From: Macrothele yani
Lineage: Eukaryota > Arthropoda > Arachnida > Araneae > Macrothelidae
Length of the DNA: 64,000 nucleotides
Assembly: GCA_039090855.1 (NCBI GenBank)
Contig: CM077022.1
Location: 70,766,971-70,830,970, forward strand
Direction: 5' to 3'
In this document: positions 33,190 to 42,880 of the stretch, one piece after another
Layout of the letters: each line of letters starts with the position of its first letter
Position numbering within the stretch: the stretch's first letter is position 1
The notes under the pieces: model-generated
Told to the model about the DNA's origin: nothing
Database searches by the model: none
What the model saw: only the letters and a program-made list of their open reading frames with translations
Made by a program: the position numbers and the translations under genes

Positions 33190-34135
33190 TTTCATCCTTT
33201 TTGCATTCATGGTCCATGTCTCTTGTTTGCTGATGATCTCAAGCTTTGTCGCAGTGTACAGACTCCTGATGACTGTCTTGCTCTTCAAACTGACGTTAAT
33301 AACCTGCTTCAGTGGTGTGCATTAAACCATCTCTATCTCAACATCTCCAAGTGTCATGTCGTTTCCTTTTCGTGGAAAAGAAAACCAATTCTTTTGACTA
33401 CAAAGCTGGCGACTATACTCTTAGACGGACAAACGAAGTCGAGGACTTGGGAGTCACGTTTGATTGGAATTTGGACTTTAAAAGTCACATCAAAAGAATT
33501 GTACGTACAGCTTACAGAAAACTTGGATTTATCATGCGACATTCCAAGTATTACTCGAATACTCAGACACTTATTCGCATTTTTGAGATTACGGTCAGGT
33601 CCTCACTGGAATATGCGGCGATCATTTGGAGTCCTAGCCAAGTAACTCTAGTAAATGAAATTGAGAAAGTTCAGAAAAAGTTTTTCGACACCTTTTTTAT
33701 AAATCGATCGGTGTTTATATAGCGGACATCCCGACTGCTGACCTTCTGACATTCTTCAAGATGATCTCTCTGCAATCGAGAAGGAAGGCTCTCCAACTCA
33801 AGTTCCTGTATGGCATAATCAAGGAGAGATATATGATATTCAAATTGTAAACCAATTAAGTTTCCGTGTCCCATATTTACAGAGGACAAAATGTGAACTA
33901 TTTGCAGTGCCATTTTGAAGAACTGATGCTGGAAAAAATTCTCCGTTATGTAAAATGTATAGGCTTCACAACTCACTTGAAGAATGTCCGGATATGTTTA
34001 ATGTAAGTAGTAATTTTTTTCATAAAACATGTTTTGCAAGATTGTAAATATCACTTGGCAATTATCACTGTAAATATAAATATAGCAATTCCTGTAACTA
34101 GATTTACCGTCTGTAGGGATGTGCTTGCAATAAAT
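33190..34135 (+). pseudogene. Jockey-like LINE reverse transcriptase, 5'-truncated
   Basis: 33223 onward reads MFADDLKLCRSVQTPDDCLA (RT motif C, FADD), LLQWCALNHLYLNISKCHV, then after a frameshift at about 33380 DYTLRRTNEVEDLGVTFDWN and SSLEYAAIIWSPSQVTLVNE, a jockey/CR1-type C-terminal pattern. A second frameshift at about 33720 leads to YIADIPTADLLTFFKMISLQ. The 3' end finishes near 'gcaataaataaa'. RT fingers and endonuclease are missing. Confidence 0.75.
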
Positions 34136-34139
34136 AAAT

Positions 34140-35020
34140 CCGCGTTACTCCCAATTGTGTCCTGCTGTTAGCAGCTGTCAATCCCTTTCCCTTCAACTCA
34201 TTGGCGTCCTTGTCTCCCAAACACTGCATACCTACGCATGCGTGTGTTGATCTAATTTTAAAACTTAATTTCTGAAAATAGATCATTTATAGATTAGTCT
34301 AAAATAACTATATATACTTATAAGCAAACAGAAAATATAAGGACAATATAAAGTATGATTCTGGGCAATAAATGCGTTGGTTTTCACGGAAAATGCTGGG
34401 AACTACTTTTAGTCGCGGCGATAGGTTTCACGTACCTTCCCCTTCAGTATCATCTTTGGGTGAATCGAAGTATAGAAAAGCCCGAAAACTAAAAAAATCA
34501 AAATAGCGGCTTTGGAGCATTGCTTAAATTTTTCTACCACTTTTACTCCTAGAAAAGTCAGAAAACCAAAAAATTCAAAAGCGTGTCTCAGCTTTACTGT
34601 TCAAAATGCTAATAGGTTTGAAGATAATTATGCCAGAAACGTTAAAATGCTGTAAAAATTCCTTGAAATTTTGATTTAAGGGCGTAAGCCTGCTCCGTTT
34701 TACGTCTAACCGCATGCATTGACGTCACAACCCTGTTCTAAATCGTAAAACAGTTACGGATTTAAAATTACTTTTCCCTTTCTTTCATTTTATGTTCGAA
34801 AAATGATTTCATAGATTCACCGTTCGGAGAACGCGCACGACTGCTAGTCTTACATAAGCTGTATTACCAGCTACCCTCCCTAACGTATAATGGACCGCTC
34901 CTGCCGCACTTACGCGTATCACGCATCTGGGAGTCTCCTCATTATCACTGCGCTGGCATTTATTTTATTTTTAGCACTTCTTTTGTAAAAAAACGATCGT
35001 GCTTATGTTATCACTTTGTC
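34140..35020. other. Intergenic sequence, nothing recognised
   Basis: Apart from the weak relative of the 32.9-kb repeat at 34490-34575, no feature found. Confidence 0.4.
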
Positions 35021-35029
35021 CGTTCGTCA

Positions 35030-36440
35030 GTCTGTGGAAACCATATCTCTGCAACTATTAGTCCGATTTGAAAAATCTTTTTTGCATTGGAAAGCTTTAA
35101 ATGTGAGAATGGTGATCCTTGCGCTCCGGGGATTTTTTTACGATGCACAATTTCGCGGCTAGAAGGCGTAAATGAAGATGATATCGAATTCAAAATACAT
35201 TTTATTCAATATTTCCTTCTAAATATCCAATTCCAAAATTCTCTCTTCCTTTTGATGTCACTTGTATCGAAGACTATTTTAGGTTCAAGTTACGCATAGA
35301 TTTTTCGCCACTTGTATTGAAGACTATTCTTTTTCAAGTTACCCATAGATTTTTCGTAAGTGGACGTAAAGATAAATTGCGTTTCTCCCAATAACCTCGG
35401 CTTCTAAAACTCCGATTTGAAAAATTCTTTCTGCATCAGATACAGCTCCTGGTGGGAAACGTACTTCATATAAGTTCTAATTTTTGGAAAAGAATGGTTC
35501 GGCCACCTGGGGGCGTAAGCGTTGCTTTCTGCTTTGATGTATTTCTTCTTAAAATAATGCACGATTTCTCCGCCAGGGGCGTAGATGCGTATTCTATTTT
35601 TGTCAATATCTCGGCTTCTAAGCGTCTAATTAAAAAAATAGCTTTTTTTTTATTGGAGGTTTAACGACCACCGTGAGCAACTCAATGGGCTATAAGCAGT
35701 CGCCCGTCCCTAATTGGGGGTCACTGGTTCCAGGGAAGGGAGAGAGCCAGTGCCGTAAGACAAGCACAACATCCATGCCTCACCGGGATTCGAACCTGGA
35801 CCCCGTTCGGACGAATGATCAGAGGCCATCGCTTAGACCACTGCGCCACCGGGGCGGCCTGGAGAGCGTTCCCGGTGCGAAATGTTTTTAATATAATTTC
35901 AGGTTTTTTAAGTAATGCATAGACTTTCCGCTGGGGGTCGTAAGGTACTTTTTTTTTTTTTTTGTGCTTCTAAAATTCCGACTTGAAAAATTATTCCTGC
36001 ATCGCTCCTGATGGGAAATGTTTTGCATATAATTTCTGAATTTTGATAAAGAATTGTTTGGCCACCAGTGGGCGTAAGCGTTCATTTCTGCTTCTGATGT
36101 ACATATTAGCAGCAAAATCTAAGCTTCTGAAAACTCGACTGGAAAACTTCTTTCGTGGACTGATACCGCTAACCTCGGAAAACCTTTTCAGAATACTTTC
36201 TTTATAAAATAATGCATGGTTTTTCCGTTAGAGGACGTAGATGTAAATATAATTCTGTTGATATCGCTGCTTCTAAGAGTTCGATTCGAAAAATTCTTTC
36301 TTTGTTGGAGAGCTTTTCTAGTGTGAAATGTTTCTCGTATAATTTCAAATTTTTCTTAACGCAGAAGTGTGCCATTAGAGGGCGTAAGTTTTCGTTTCCG
36401 TTTACTGCAATATCTGCGGGACAAAAACCCGACTGAAAAA
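35030..36440. repeat. Degenerate tandem array (about 170-180-bp period), left block
   Basis: Recurring words: 'tccgatttgaaaaattctttctgca', 'ataatgcacgatttctccgc' (given in pieces elsewhere), 'gggggcgtaag', 'tcggcttctaa'. About seven diverged units. The array resumes at about 39725-40420, so the intervening 3.3 kb (Penelope-like element and its nested insertions) is a later insertion. Confidence 0.65.
35643..35859 (-). repeat. SINE-A copy, antisense, inside the degenerate array
   Basis: Poly-T, 'attggaggtttaacgaccac', 'ctataagcagtcgcccgtcc', 'gggattcgaacctggacc' (box B complement), 'ctgcgccaccggggcggcc'. Well preserved. Confidence 0.92.
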
Positions 36441-36891
36441 ATTGTTTTTTGGTCAGATACCACTAATATAGCTATTGCAAGCGGATACACAGGTGAATGT
36501 GTGAGACGTCTTTTAGCGAATCACCAGATATTACTTTTTACTTCATTACAACAAGAAACCAGAACTGCAAGATTCGTTGGTGCAATGGACTGTATATCTG
36601 AATGTGTCATCGCGATGAAAAATATATGTAAGAGGTTTGCGTTGGACTTTGGGGTAGAAGTCTGCACGGGCCTTAATTTGGAAAGCCCGGCCCGGCCCAA
36701 GCCCGCACGTCTAAGGCCCGGCCCGTTTCATTTTTTAAAATAAAGTCCGGCCCGGCCCGTATATTTCTCCTGTTTCCAAGGCCCGGGCCCGCCCGTAAAA
36801 TTTCAACAATTACCAAAACACGAATTTGGCACCTAGTGCACTCGGTCATTCGACTCCTGAAGAGTTTTATATATAATTCAAGACTACACAC

Positions 36892-37300
36892 TTGTGATGT
36901 TGATTAAGAATAAATTATTAACGTTTATTCACAATTAAAAGCTTTATTGGCATCGACTATAGTTTCGCAGAGTTACCGGCTCGGCTTCATCAGGACGTTT
37001 TCTTAATTGGTACACGTATTCTATTACGATAAACGTTAATTCAGAATATTTCTGAGACTCTGTATAAGTCACGTGACGTCCGAGGAGGAGAAGGGTCTTG
37101 TATACTAAAAATATTGCACGAAAAGGACAATTGATATCGCTGAATATTTCTGAGACTCTGTATAAGTCATGAAAAGGACAATTGATATCTTCAGAATATT
37201 TCTGAGACTCTGTATAAGTCATGTGACGTCCGAGGAGGAGAAGGGGCTTGTATACTAAAAAATATTGCATGAAAAGGACAGCTTCCATTGCTTTCAAATT
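36892..37300 (-). repeat. Hammerhead-bearing insert with internal direct repeats
   Basis: Three copies of 'gaatatttctgagactctgt' (37047, 37141, 37194), two of them followed by 'gtgacgtccgaggaggagaa' and 'cttgtatactaaaaa'. To their left lies a minus-strand hammerhead core. It appears to be a small retroelement-derived unit in the hAT element. Boundaries are uncertain. Confidence 0.55.
36948..37000 (-). ncRNA. Hammerhead ribozyme-like motif (type I)
   Basis: Minus strand, in order: stem I strand ACGUC; core CUGAUGA (36993-36987); stem II GCCGAG / CUCUGC with one mismatch and a 7-8-base loop; core GAAA (36966-36963, its last A pairing into stem III); stem III ACU / AGU around UA; then U-C and the cleavage position before GAUG, which pairs with the first stem I strand. 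All invariant core bases are present. Not folded by program. Confidence 0.6.
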
Positions 37301-37357
37301 ATAATTCCCTACCTCCGGATCCGGAAATATCCTTGGGAATAAGAGGGGGGGGGGGGG

Positions 37358-37921
37358 TTAATTCGAAAAGTACGAAATACCCAAGATTATGAGTCCGATC
37401 GTTCTACTGGGAGAGGATTTTATGGCTTTATAAACTGCACCTATCTCTACTGGCATATCATATCGCTGGAACCCAATATGTCTCTCGTGTGTGGGGGGTG
37501 GGGGTGGGGCACATTTTTGCCGCTTAAGATGCGATGTTCCAAATTTTGTGCTATCGTAACTCAAAACGTTTTCGCATTTAGTGCACTGCACAACGTTTTC
37601 CGGCAGACTAGTTTCAGAACGGGACAGTAATTTCAAATATTTCCAAATATCGCTTTTCCCATTTACATTGTCTACAAGCACATATTCTCCGGAAGCGATT
37701 TTTTCGCGAAAATCTTTCGCTTTCTTAAACTGCATAGTAAGTATGGAGGAGTATTTATCAGCAACACTGAACTGAGCATATGCTAAGGGAAAACAACGAC
37801 AGAGTGCCCAGCTAATCAGTGTCACAGGTGTTTTGAAAACTGCTGCCTGATAGCACAAATGGGGAAAATACGGCACAGATTTATTCACAGAAGTAAGTTT
37901 CTCCCAGATCATTTCTCCCAT
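37358..37921 (-). pseudogene. hAT transposase N-terminus with BED zinc finger
   Basis: 187 codons open. Residues about 61-140 include MQFKKAKDFREKIASGEYVL, SDIWKYLKL, then CTKC, a GTSHLKRQKC block giving the C-x2-C ... H-x5-C arrangement of a BED finger, which binds the transposon ends. The catalytic and dimerisation parts are missing. The frame ends near a 14-G run at 37347-37360 and the nested insert. The likely original start is the internal Met at the MQFKK position. Confidence 0.75.
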
Positions 37922-38543
37922 GCCGTTTAAGACAACTTAAAAGGTTTTCACACCTCTAGAGAACAAAGTGCCGCAGACCAGAACAATAAAAAAGATCGTC
38001 TGCGAGCGGTGGCTCGGTTTAGAAATGCTGCAGTTAATAGCCTGCCCTGAAGCATGAGAGGAGGGTAAAAGTTAGAGAGAGGAGGGGCTACATTCACATT
38101 GAAAAAAGAAGGGAGCTGACCCACTCCCATTGTTTTGTAGGAGGGGCGGATGTCGCAAAACTTCTATTTTTTCCATCAGCGAAATTATTCAATCTTATCC
38201 TGCTGCTGTATGTTGCGAGTTTTCCAAACGAGAAAGTCACCGTACAGCGATTGTTTTGCTCATAAAAGAAAAAAAAAGAAAAAAAAACCCCGCTCGGCCA
38301 GTGTCTGTTTTACATTAAATATTGAAGGCCCGACCCGGCCCGTTTTCCCAACTTAGAAATGAGCGAAGACCCAACCCGGCCCGCGGGCTGGCCCGGGCCC
38401 GTGCAGACCTCTACTTTGGGGTGAGAACAAAAAACCTGTTTTCCATTATTAAGCAAGATCGTGATTCTATAACATTGGAGCAAAAACATGAAGTATAACT
38501 CCATACCTGTCACACCACGGGACTCCAACCTGGTCGACAAAGT

Positions 38544-38846
38544 ATGCGTATATATGTAGGCTGTACGCAGCGTAGTGTCAAAATTCGCTTGTTGGAGCAT
38601 ATGTACGATATTCGTTCAGGGTTGAGAACCACGGCCTTAGCACGTCTTGTCGAAACTGGAACATATGATCCAAACTGGGATTCAGTTAAAGTATTAAAAA
38701 CAGCTGGCAATAAAAACATAACATTATTTGCCGAAAGCATTTGTATCTATCTCATGCAAGAACAATTTTGTAATGATGATATGATACCCACCGCATGGAA
38801 ATCGTGTATTAATAAACATAAAATGAACAGCAGACTTAGAGCTTAA
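38544..38846 (+). pseudogene. GIY-YIG endonuclease domain of a Penelope-like element
   Basis: 100 codons: RIYVGCTQRSVKIRLLEHMY, then IRSGLRTTALARLVETGTYD, then KNITLFAESICIYLMQEQF. YVGCTQRS...R..EH is the GIY-YIG nuclease pattern with its Arg, here fused to an RT in Penelope-like elements. About 70 bases upstream, a broken 'VYSIPC'-like block (near 38490-38510) is the normal linker before this domain. The RT portion is lost. Confidence 0.7.
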
Positions 38847-39010
38847 ACAAAACTCTGACTATTTTATATTGTAAATAATATTTTAATGTGGACCATGTAT
38901 TATTTTTGCTCTTGGTGATGTATTTTGTATGATTTGTGCGCATGTGCAGTGTCGCGATACGTCATTCTTGTCTTGGTATATATGATGTAGGGTGACCATC
39001 TATAACCACA

Positions 39011-39523
39011 CTGGGCCGCGGGTGGCCTAGTGGTCAGCATTCGTGACTGCCATGGAGATAACCTCAGGTTCGATCCTGGGAAGGTACGAACGTTCGAACC
39101 ACTAAATACCCGCCGCGCGTCGGATGGGCACGTTAAGCCGTCGGACCCCGGGTACTGGCCCCACGGTAGTAAATATGGGCGTCTTCTACCTCGCTTCCGT
39201 GTGACTTTCCTATCGGGCACTCTAGCCCAAATCTCCTAGCTTCCTATTTCTAAGGGTTGTTTAAGACCTGGGGTCAGACACTCCCTTCCTAAAATCCTCT
39301 ACATATGATCTGATCTGATCTACTAGAGCACTGAATGGGCACGTTAAGCCGTCGGACCCCGGGTACTGGCCCCACGGTAGTAAATAAGGGCGTCTTCTAC
39401 CTCGCTTCCGTGTGACTTTCCTATCGGGCACTCTAGCCCAAATCTCCTAGCTTCCTATTTCTAAGGGTTGTTTAAGACTTGGGGTCAGACACTCCCTTCC
39501 TAAAATCCTCTACATATGATCTG
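39011..39523 (+). repeat. SINE-B (tRNA-derived) with an internally duplicated tail
   Basis: Exact 13-bp TSD atctataaccaca at 38998-39010 and 39524-39536. Head: gggtggcctagtggtcagc (box A) and caggttcgatcctggg (box B). The body 'cacgttaagccgtcggaccc' through 'cctaaaatcctctacatatg' is present twice in tandem (39130-39308 and 39338-39516). It separates the Penelope GIY-YIG domain from its hammerhead-like end. Confidence 0.9.
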
Positions 39524-39549
39524 ATCTATAACCACAGTGTGTTTTTAGC

Positions 39550-39594
39550 AAAACCTGATGATGACCTGAACGTCAGGTCGAAAGATTTCGTTTA
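39550..39594 (+). ncRNA. Hammerhead-like motif near the Penelope 3' end
   Basis: AAAAC, core CUGAUGA (39555-39561), one extra U, a perfect 7-bp stem II GACCUGA / UCAGGUC with ACG loop, core GAAA (39580-39583), a minimal stem III (A..U around GAUU), C, then GUUU which pairs with the AAAC upstream. The extra U between core and stem II and the weak stem III make activity uncertain. Penelope-like elements are known to carry hammerheads. Confidence 0.5.
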
Positions 39595-39724
39595 TCTGTG
39601 TGTTTTTTAACTTGTGTAATATTTTAGTCTATGTTTTAGTAAACCTCTTTTTAAAACCTGATGAAGGTTTGAATCACAAGTTACTGCATCATGCATTAAA
39701 TAGTGTCTCCAAATCATATTGTCA

Positions 39725-40420
39725 TACTCTGCACGAAGAAATCAAGATTCTCAGATACCACTAACCATAAAAACTCTTTGTGTGTATTTCTTTCCAAAAC
39801 AATGCAAAATTTCGCCGCTGGGGGCGTAAATGTTCACTATGTTTACCTCAACATCTTTTCTTCTACCCAGGTAAATGTGCGATTTAAAAAAATATTTTAA
39901 GACCGGATACCATTTTCCTCGTGGAACACTTTAGGTTTATATTTGAGGAGTTTTGTATTTCACAATTCTGTCGCCAGGTGTTGTCTCTGTATTTTTGTTT
40001 AAGCTGTACCTGCGCTTCTAAAATCCCTATGGAGAAATTTCTTTTTTCCTATATTCCATTCGCTACAATAAAGATAGAGAACATTATCCTCTTTTAAATA
40101 ATGCAAATCTTTCCCGCTAAGGGTGTAAAGATCAAAACCTTTTTCTCGCTGTCTCTGCTTCCGGGACACGTATTTGCAAAGTTCTTTTTCCTTAGCACAG
40201 CTTTTTCCATGAAGAATATTTTTCGCCTTTTTTCAGCTTTTCCATTATGCAAAATTCTTCCGCTAGAAGACGTTTCCTTCTTTGTATTTTCTTTTGCCTG
40301 TTCGATTCCTTCTGTATTTCTTCTTTTACCTGTTCGATTTGAAAATCTGTTTGTCTCCAGTCTCCTATACTTTCCTTCTTCTATGAGAATCTTTTTTTAC
40401 GCCATTTCTTAATTTTGGAA
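39725..40420. repeat. Degenerate tandem array, right block
   Basis: Continues the 35-kb array: 'cgccgctgggggcgtaaatg', 'cttctaaaatccctatgg', 'cccgctaagggtgtaaag', 'ttccgctagaagacg'. Strongly diverged. Confidence 0.55.
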
Positions 40421-40560
40421 ACATACACTTTAACGGCTGGTGGAAGTAGTTAATAGCTGTTTTAATTTCTGGATGTTTATCGATCGTAGAAATCAGGTTA
40501 GTTTTTTTTTTTTTCTAACCGGTTAGACCAGTGATGTAGTTCTAATGTAAAAAGTGCCTT

Positions 40561-40884
40561 AGCGATGAACTGATTAGGTAGAAACACAATAGCGATGAGC
40601 TGATTAGGTAGAAACACAAAAGCGATGAACTGATTAGGTAAAAACACAATAGCGATGAACTGATTAGGTAGAAACACAATAGCGATGAACTGATTAGGTA
40701 GAAACACAATAGCGATGAACTGATTAGGTAAAAACACAATAGCGATGAACTGATTAGGTAAAAACACAATAGCGATGAACTGATTAGGTAGAAACACAAC
40801 AGCGATGAACTGATTAGGTAGAAACACAATAGCGATGAACTGATTAGGTAGAAACACAATAGCGATGAACTGATTAGGTAGAAA
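40561..40884. repeat. Minisatellite, 30-bp unit x 10.8
   Basis: Unit: agcgatgaactgattaggta then gaaacacaat. Exactly 30-bp periodicity with few substitutions (aaa/gaa, one g for a). Being a multiple of 3, it leaves the minus strand open in two frames, encoding 10-residue hydrophobic repeats (FLPNQFIAIV). These are probably not expressed. Confidence 0.97.
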
Positions 40885-41223
40885 GGAGACTCGAAGTTTT
40901 GAAAGCATTGTGAATTTTGATTTATTTTTATTGTTCAGTATATTTAATAAAAATTTTATTACTAATTGTTTTTATTTAAATCGCAATTTTTAGTAAAGGA
41001 AAAAGATTACGTCACATCCTAAAAATATGGAGTTTTTTTAAGTAACGCTCTGTCATTTTACATTATTACAAATGTTCAGTGTGATTATTACTTGATTCAC
41101 ACTGAATAGATGCATTTAATATGTTACATTGAATAAATGTAAATAATATAGTCACATCTATTCTACAGTGTGACAAATACGCTTTTCCCCTAAGATTCTA
41201 GGAGATATCTCTATATACATCAA

Positions 41224-41500
41224 AGTGAAAGTTTGTATGTTTGTTCCGCATACGTTCCTAAACGTTTGATGGATATGCACCAAAATTGGCATACATACTC
41301 TTCATCAGCCAGATTAAAATACAGGCGGGACGATTTTTAGAAATTCCATCCCTAAGAGGGTCAAATGTGTTTTTACTGGGCCCTCTATAGACTGGGTGCA
41401 AGTCGGCTGCTGCGGTATTACTCCGCGTGTCTGAGCAATGGTCGTCAGGTGACGCCTCACTCCTCGCAAGCTTCCGCGGTTCAGGCATACGGGGAAGAGT
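41224..41500. repeat. Probable dispersed repeat
   Basis: 'gaaagtttgtatgtttgttc ... gatggatatgcaccaaaatt ... ggcatacata' resembles a repeat type seen in many invertebrate genomes. No termini were identified. Confidence 0.35.
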
Positions 41501-41518
41501 CCGATTTTTGAAAACAGT

Positions 41519-41602
41519 TCACAGCGCTATGTAGGGTTTATCAGTCAGCATGATAAACCACGCATTATCATGCTGACTGATAAACCACATATAGCGCTGT
41601 GA
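41519..41602. repeat. Inverted repeat (38-bp arms)
   Basis: cacagcgctatgtagggttt-atcagtcagcatgataa is inverted after a 7-base spacer as ttatcatgctgactgataaa-ccacatatagcgctgtg. It ends seven bases before a tRNA-like sequence. Confidence 0.9.
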
Positions 41603-41608
41603 ATCGTT

Positions 41609-41679
41609 GGCACCGTAGCGTAAAGCGAACGCCCTCGGCTAGTTATCGAGAGACCTGGGGTTCGATCCCAGCGGTGTCG
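41609..41679 (+). tRNA. tRNA-like cloverleaf, anticodon loop AGT (Thr-type); possibly a SINE head or pseudogene
   Basis: Acceptor GGCACCG / CGGTGTC (one G-U), T-arm CTGGG-GTTCGAT-CCCAG perfect with an ideal box B, anticodon stem CTCGG / TCGAG with loop CTAGTTA. The D-arm is weak (3 bp) and the D-loop lacks the GG pair, so box A is poor. An A-run follows (ggaaaaaaa). More likely a tRNA-derived repeat than a working tRNA gene. Confidence 0.4.
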
Positions 41680-41794
41680 GAAAAAAATTTCAGTTGCTAT
41701 GCGTTGTTTATAAAATAACGTGGACTGAGCGATGACATAATCTATTTACATCATCTCCACGTATCTGAAATATATTCACGTCAAGGTACACTTC

Positions 41795-42690
41795 AGAGTT
41801 CATGGTTTGTGGTATACTAACAAACGGACCCAGTCCCATCTACGAAAAACAACTCCATACCATGATGGAGCCTCCATCGAACTTAACAGTTGGAAGAACA
41901 TACTTCGACGAAAATCGTTCGCCACGCTGTCGCCAAATCCAAATACTCCCAACAGATTGGAAGAGAGAAAAGCGTGACTCGTTACTCCAAAGAATAGCTT
42001 TCCAGTCGTTCACAGCCCAGGAATGACGGGAGACACATTACTCCAAAGAACAGCTTTCCAGTCGTCCACAGTCCAGGAATGACGGGAGACACATCGCTGA
42101 AAACGGAGCATCGCATTCACGGTAGTGATGTGTGGCTTGTGTGCCTATGCTCTACCATAATAACCCACACTGTGCAACTCTCTGCGGATAGTTATGGTAC
42201 TAACCGAGCCATTACAGCATTTCCTACTTCAGCAGCGATGGAAACGGCAGAGGAAGAACGGGATTTCTTAACATTTCTTACCATGGCTCTTCTGTCACAT
42301 TCCGTCAGTTTGCGCGTCCTTCTTAAATGCCTTTTTACTGGGTAATTCTCGGAGGATAGTTATGGTACTAACCGAGCCATTACAATCATTTCCTACTTCA
42401 GCAGCGATGGAAATGGCAGAGGAAGAACGAGATTTCTTAACATTTCTTACCATGGCTCTTCTGTCACGTTCCATCAGTTTGTGCGGCCTTCATGAGCGTT
42501 TTTTTTTGCCGTAGTTGCACCGTCCTGCTTCCATCTCTTCACGACATCACTTGCAGTCGATCTTGATGTGTTTAGTTTAGCTGCAATGTTTCGTAGGGAA
42601 ACGTTACTCAAATGACATCCTATGAGCAGCCAACGCTGGAACTCGGAAAGTTCACGTTCACGCGGCATATCCGCTTCAAAGTTATTGATA
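41795..42690 (-). pseudogene. Tc1-like transposase fragment with internal duplications
   Basis: Minus strand. From about 42668: MPRERELSEFQRWLLIGCHL, SLRNIAAKLNTSRSTASDVV (helix-turn-helix), then damaged text. Near 42020-41810: AVNDWKAILWS-ESRFSLF and a TVKFDGGSIMVW-like block around the catalytic core. A segment of about 165 bp is duplicated (42180-42345 and 42346-42490), as is a 58-bp segment (about 41985-42042 and 42043-42100). Ends not found. Confidence 0.65.
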
Positions 42691-42880
42691 ACACGACAGA
42701 ACATCTCAGCTTCATATCAATATCTCGCCATTCACAGCGCAACTTCCTGCGGAACCGTTCTTTGTACTTATGCGAATATTTGCTTAATGTATTCATAACA
42801 GCTTGCTTGGTCCTGCGGTATATTTTTCACTGAAGTAGGAATAATTTTGTTTCATCATTTGAGAGCAAACGCCCAAAATA

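Larger units (their letters stand above)
36655..38413 (-). mobile_element. hAT transposon, degraded
   Basis: TIRs tagaagtctgcacgggcc (left) and tagaggtctgcacgggcc (right, reverse complement). Subterminal repeats of 'cccggcccg' on both sides. Perfect 8-bp TSD ctttgggg at 36647-36654 and 38414-38421. Holds a BED zinc-finger ORF on the minus strand and a hammerhead-bearing insert. Confidence 0.95.
36441..39680 (+). mobile_element. Penelope-like element remnant with nested insertions
   Basis: Inserted in the degenerate array. Its right part encodes a GIY-YIG endonuclease (38544-38846) and ends with a hammerhead-like motif (39550-39594). It is cut by a 1.76-kb hAT element (36655-38413) and a 513-bp SINE (39011-39523). 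The RT domain is not recognisable in the short left part. Confidence 0.6.

Noticed and set aside
39655..39690. Another hammerhead at 'cctgatgaaggtttgaatcac'
   Set aside because: Has CUGAUGA but GAAU instead of GAAA and no plausible stem II or III.
40101..40412. 103-codon Phe/Ser-rich plus-strand ORF
   Set aside because: Lies entirely in the degenerate tandem array; its repetitive Phe-rich composition comes from T-rich repeat DNA.
40561..40884. Hammerhead-like satellite (ctgatta ... gaaac in each 30-bp unit)
   Set aside because: The core base corresponding to G8 is absent (CUGAUUA) and there is no stem II between the blocks.
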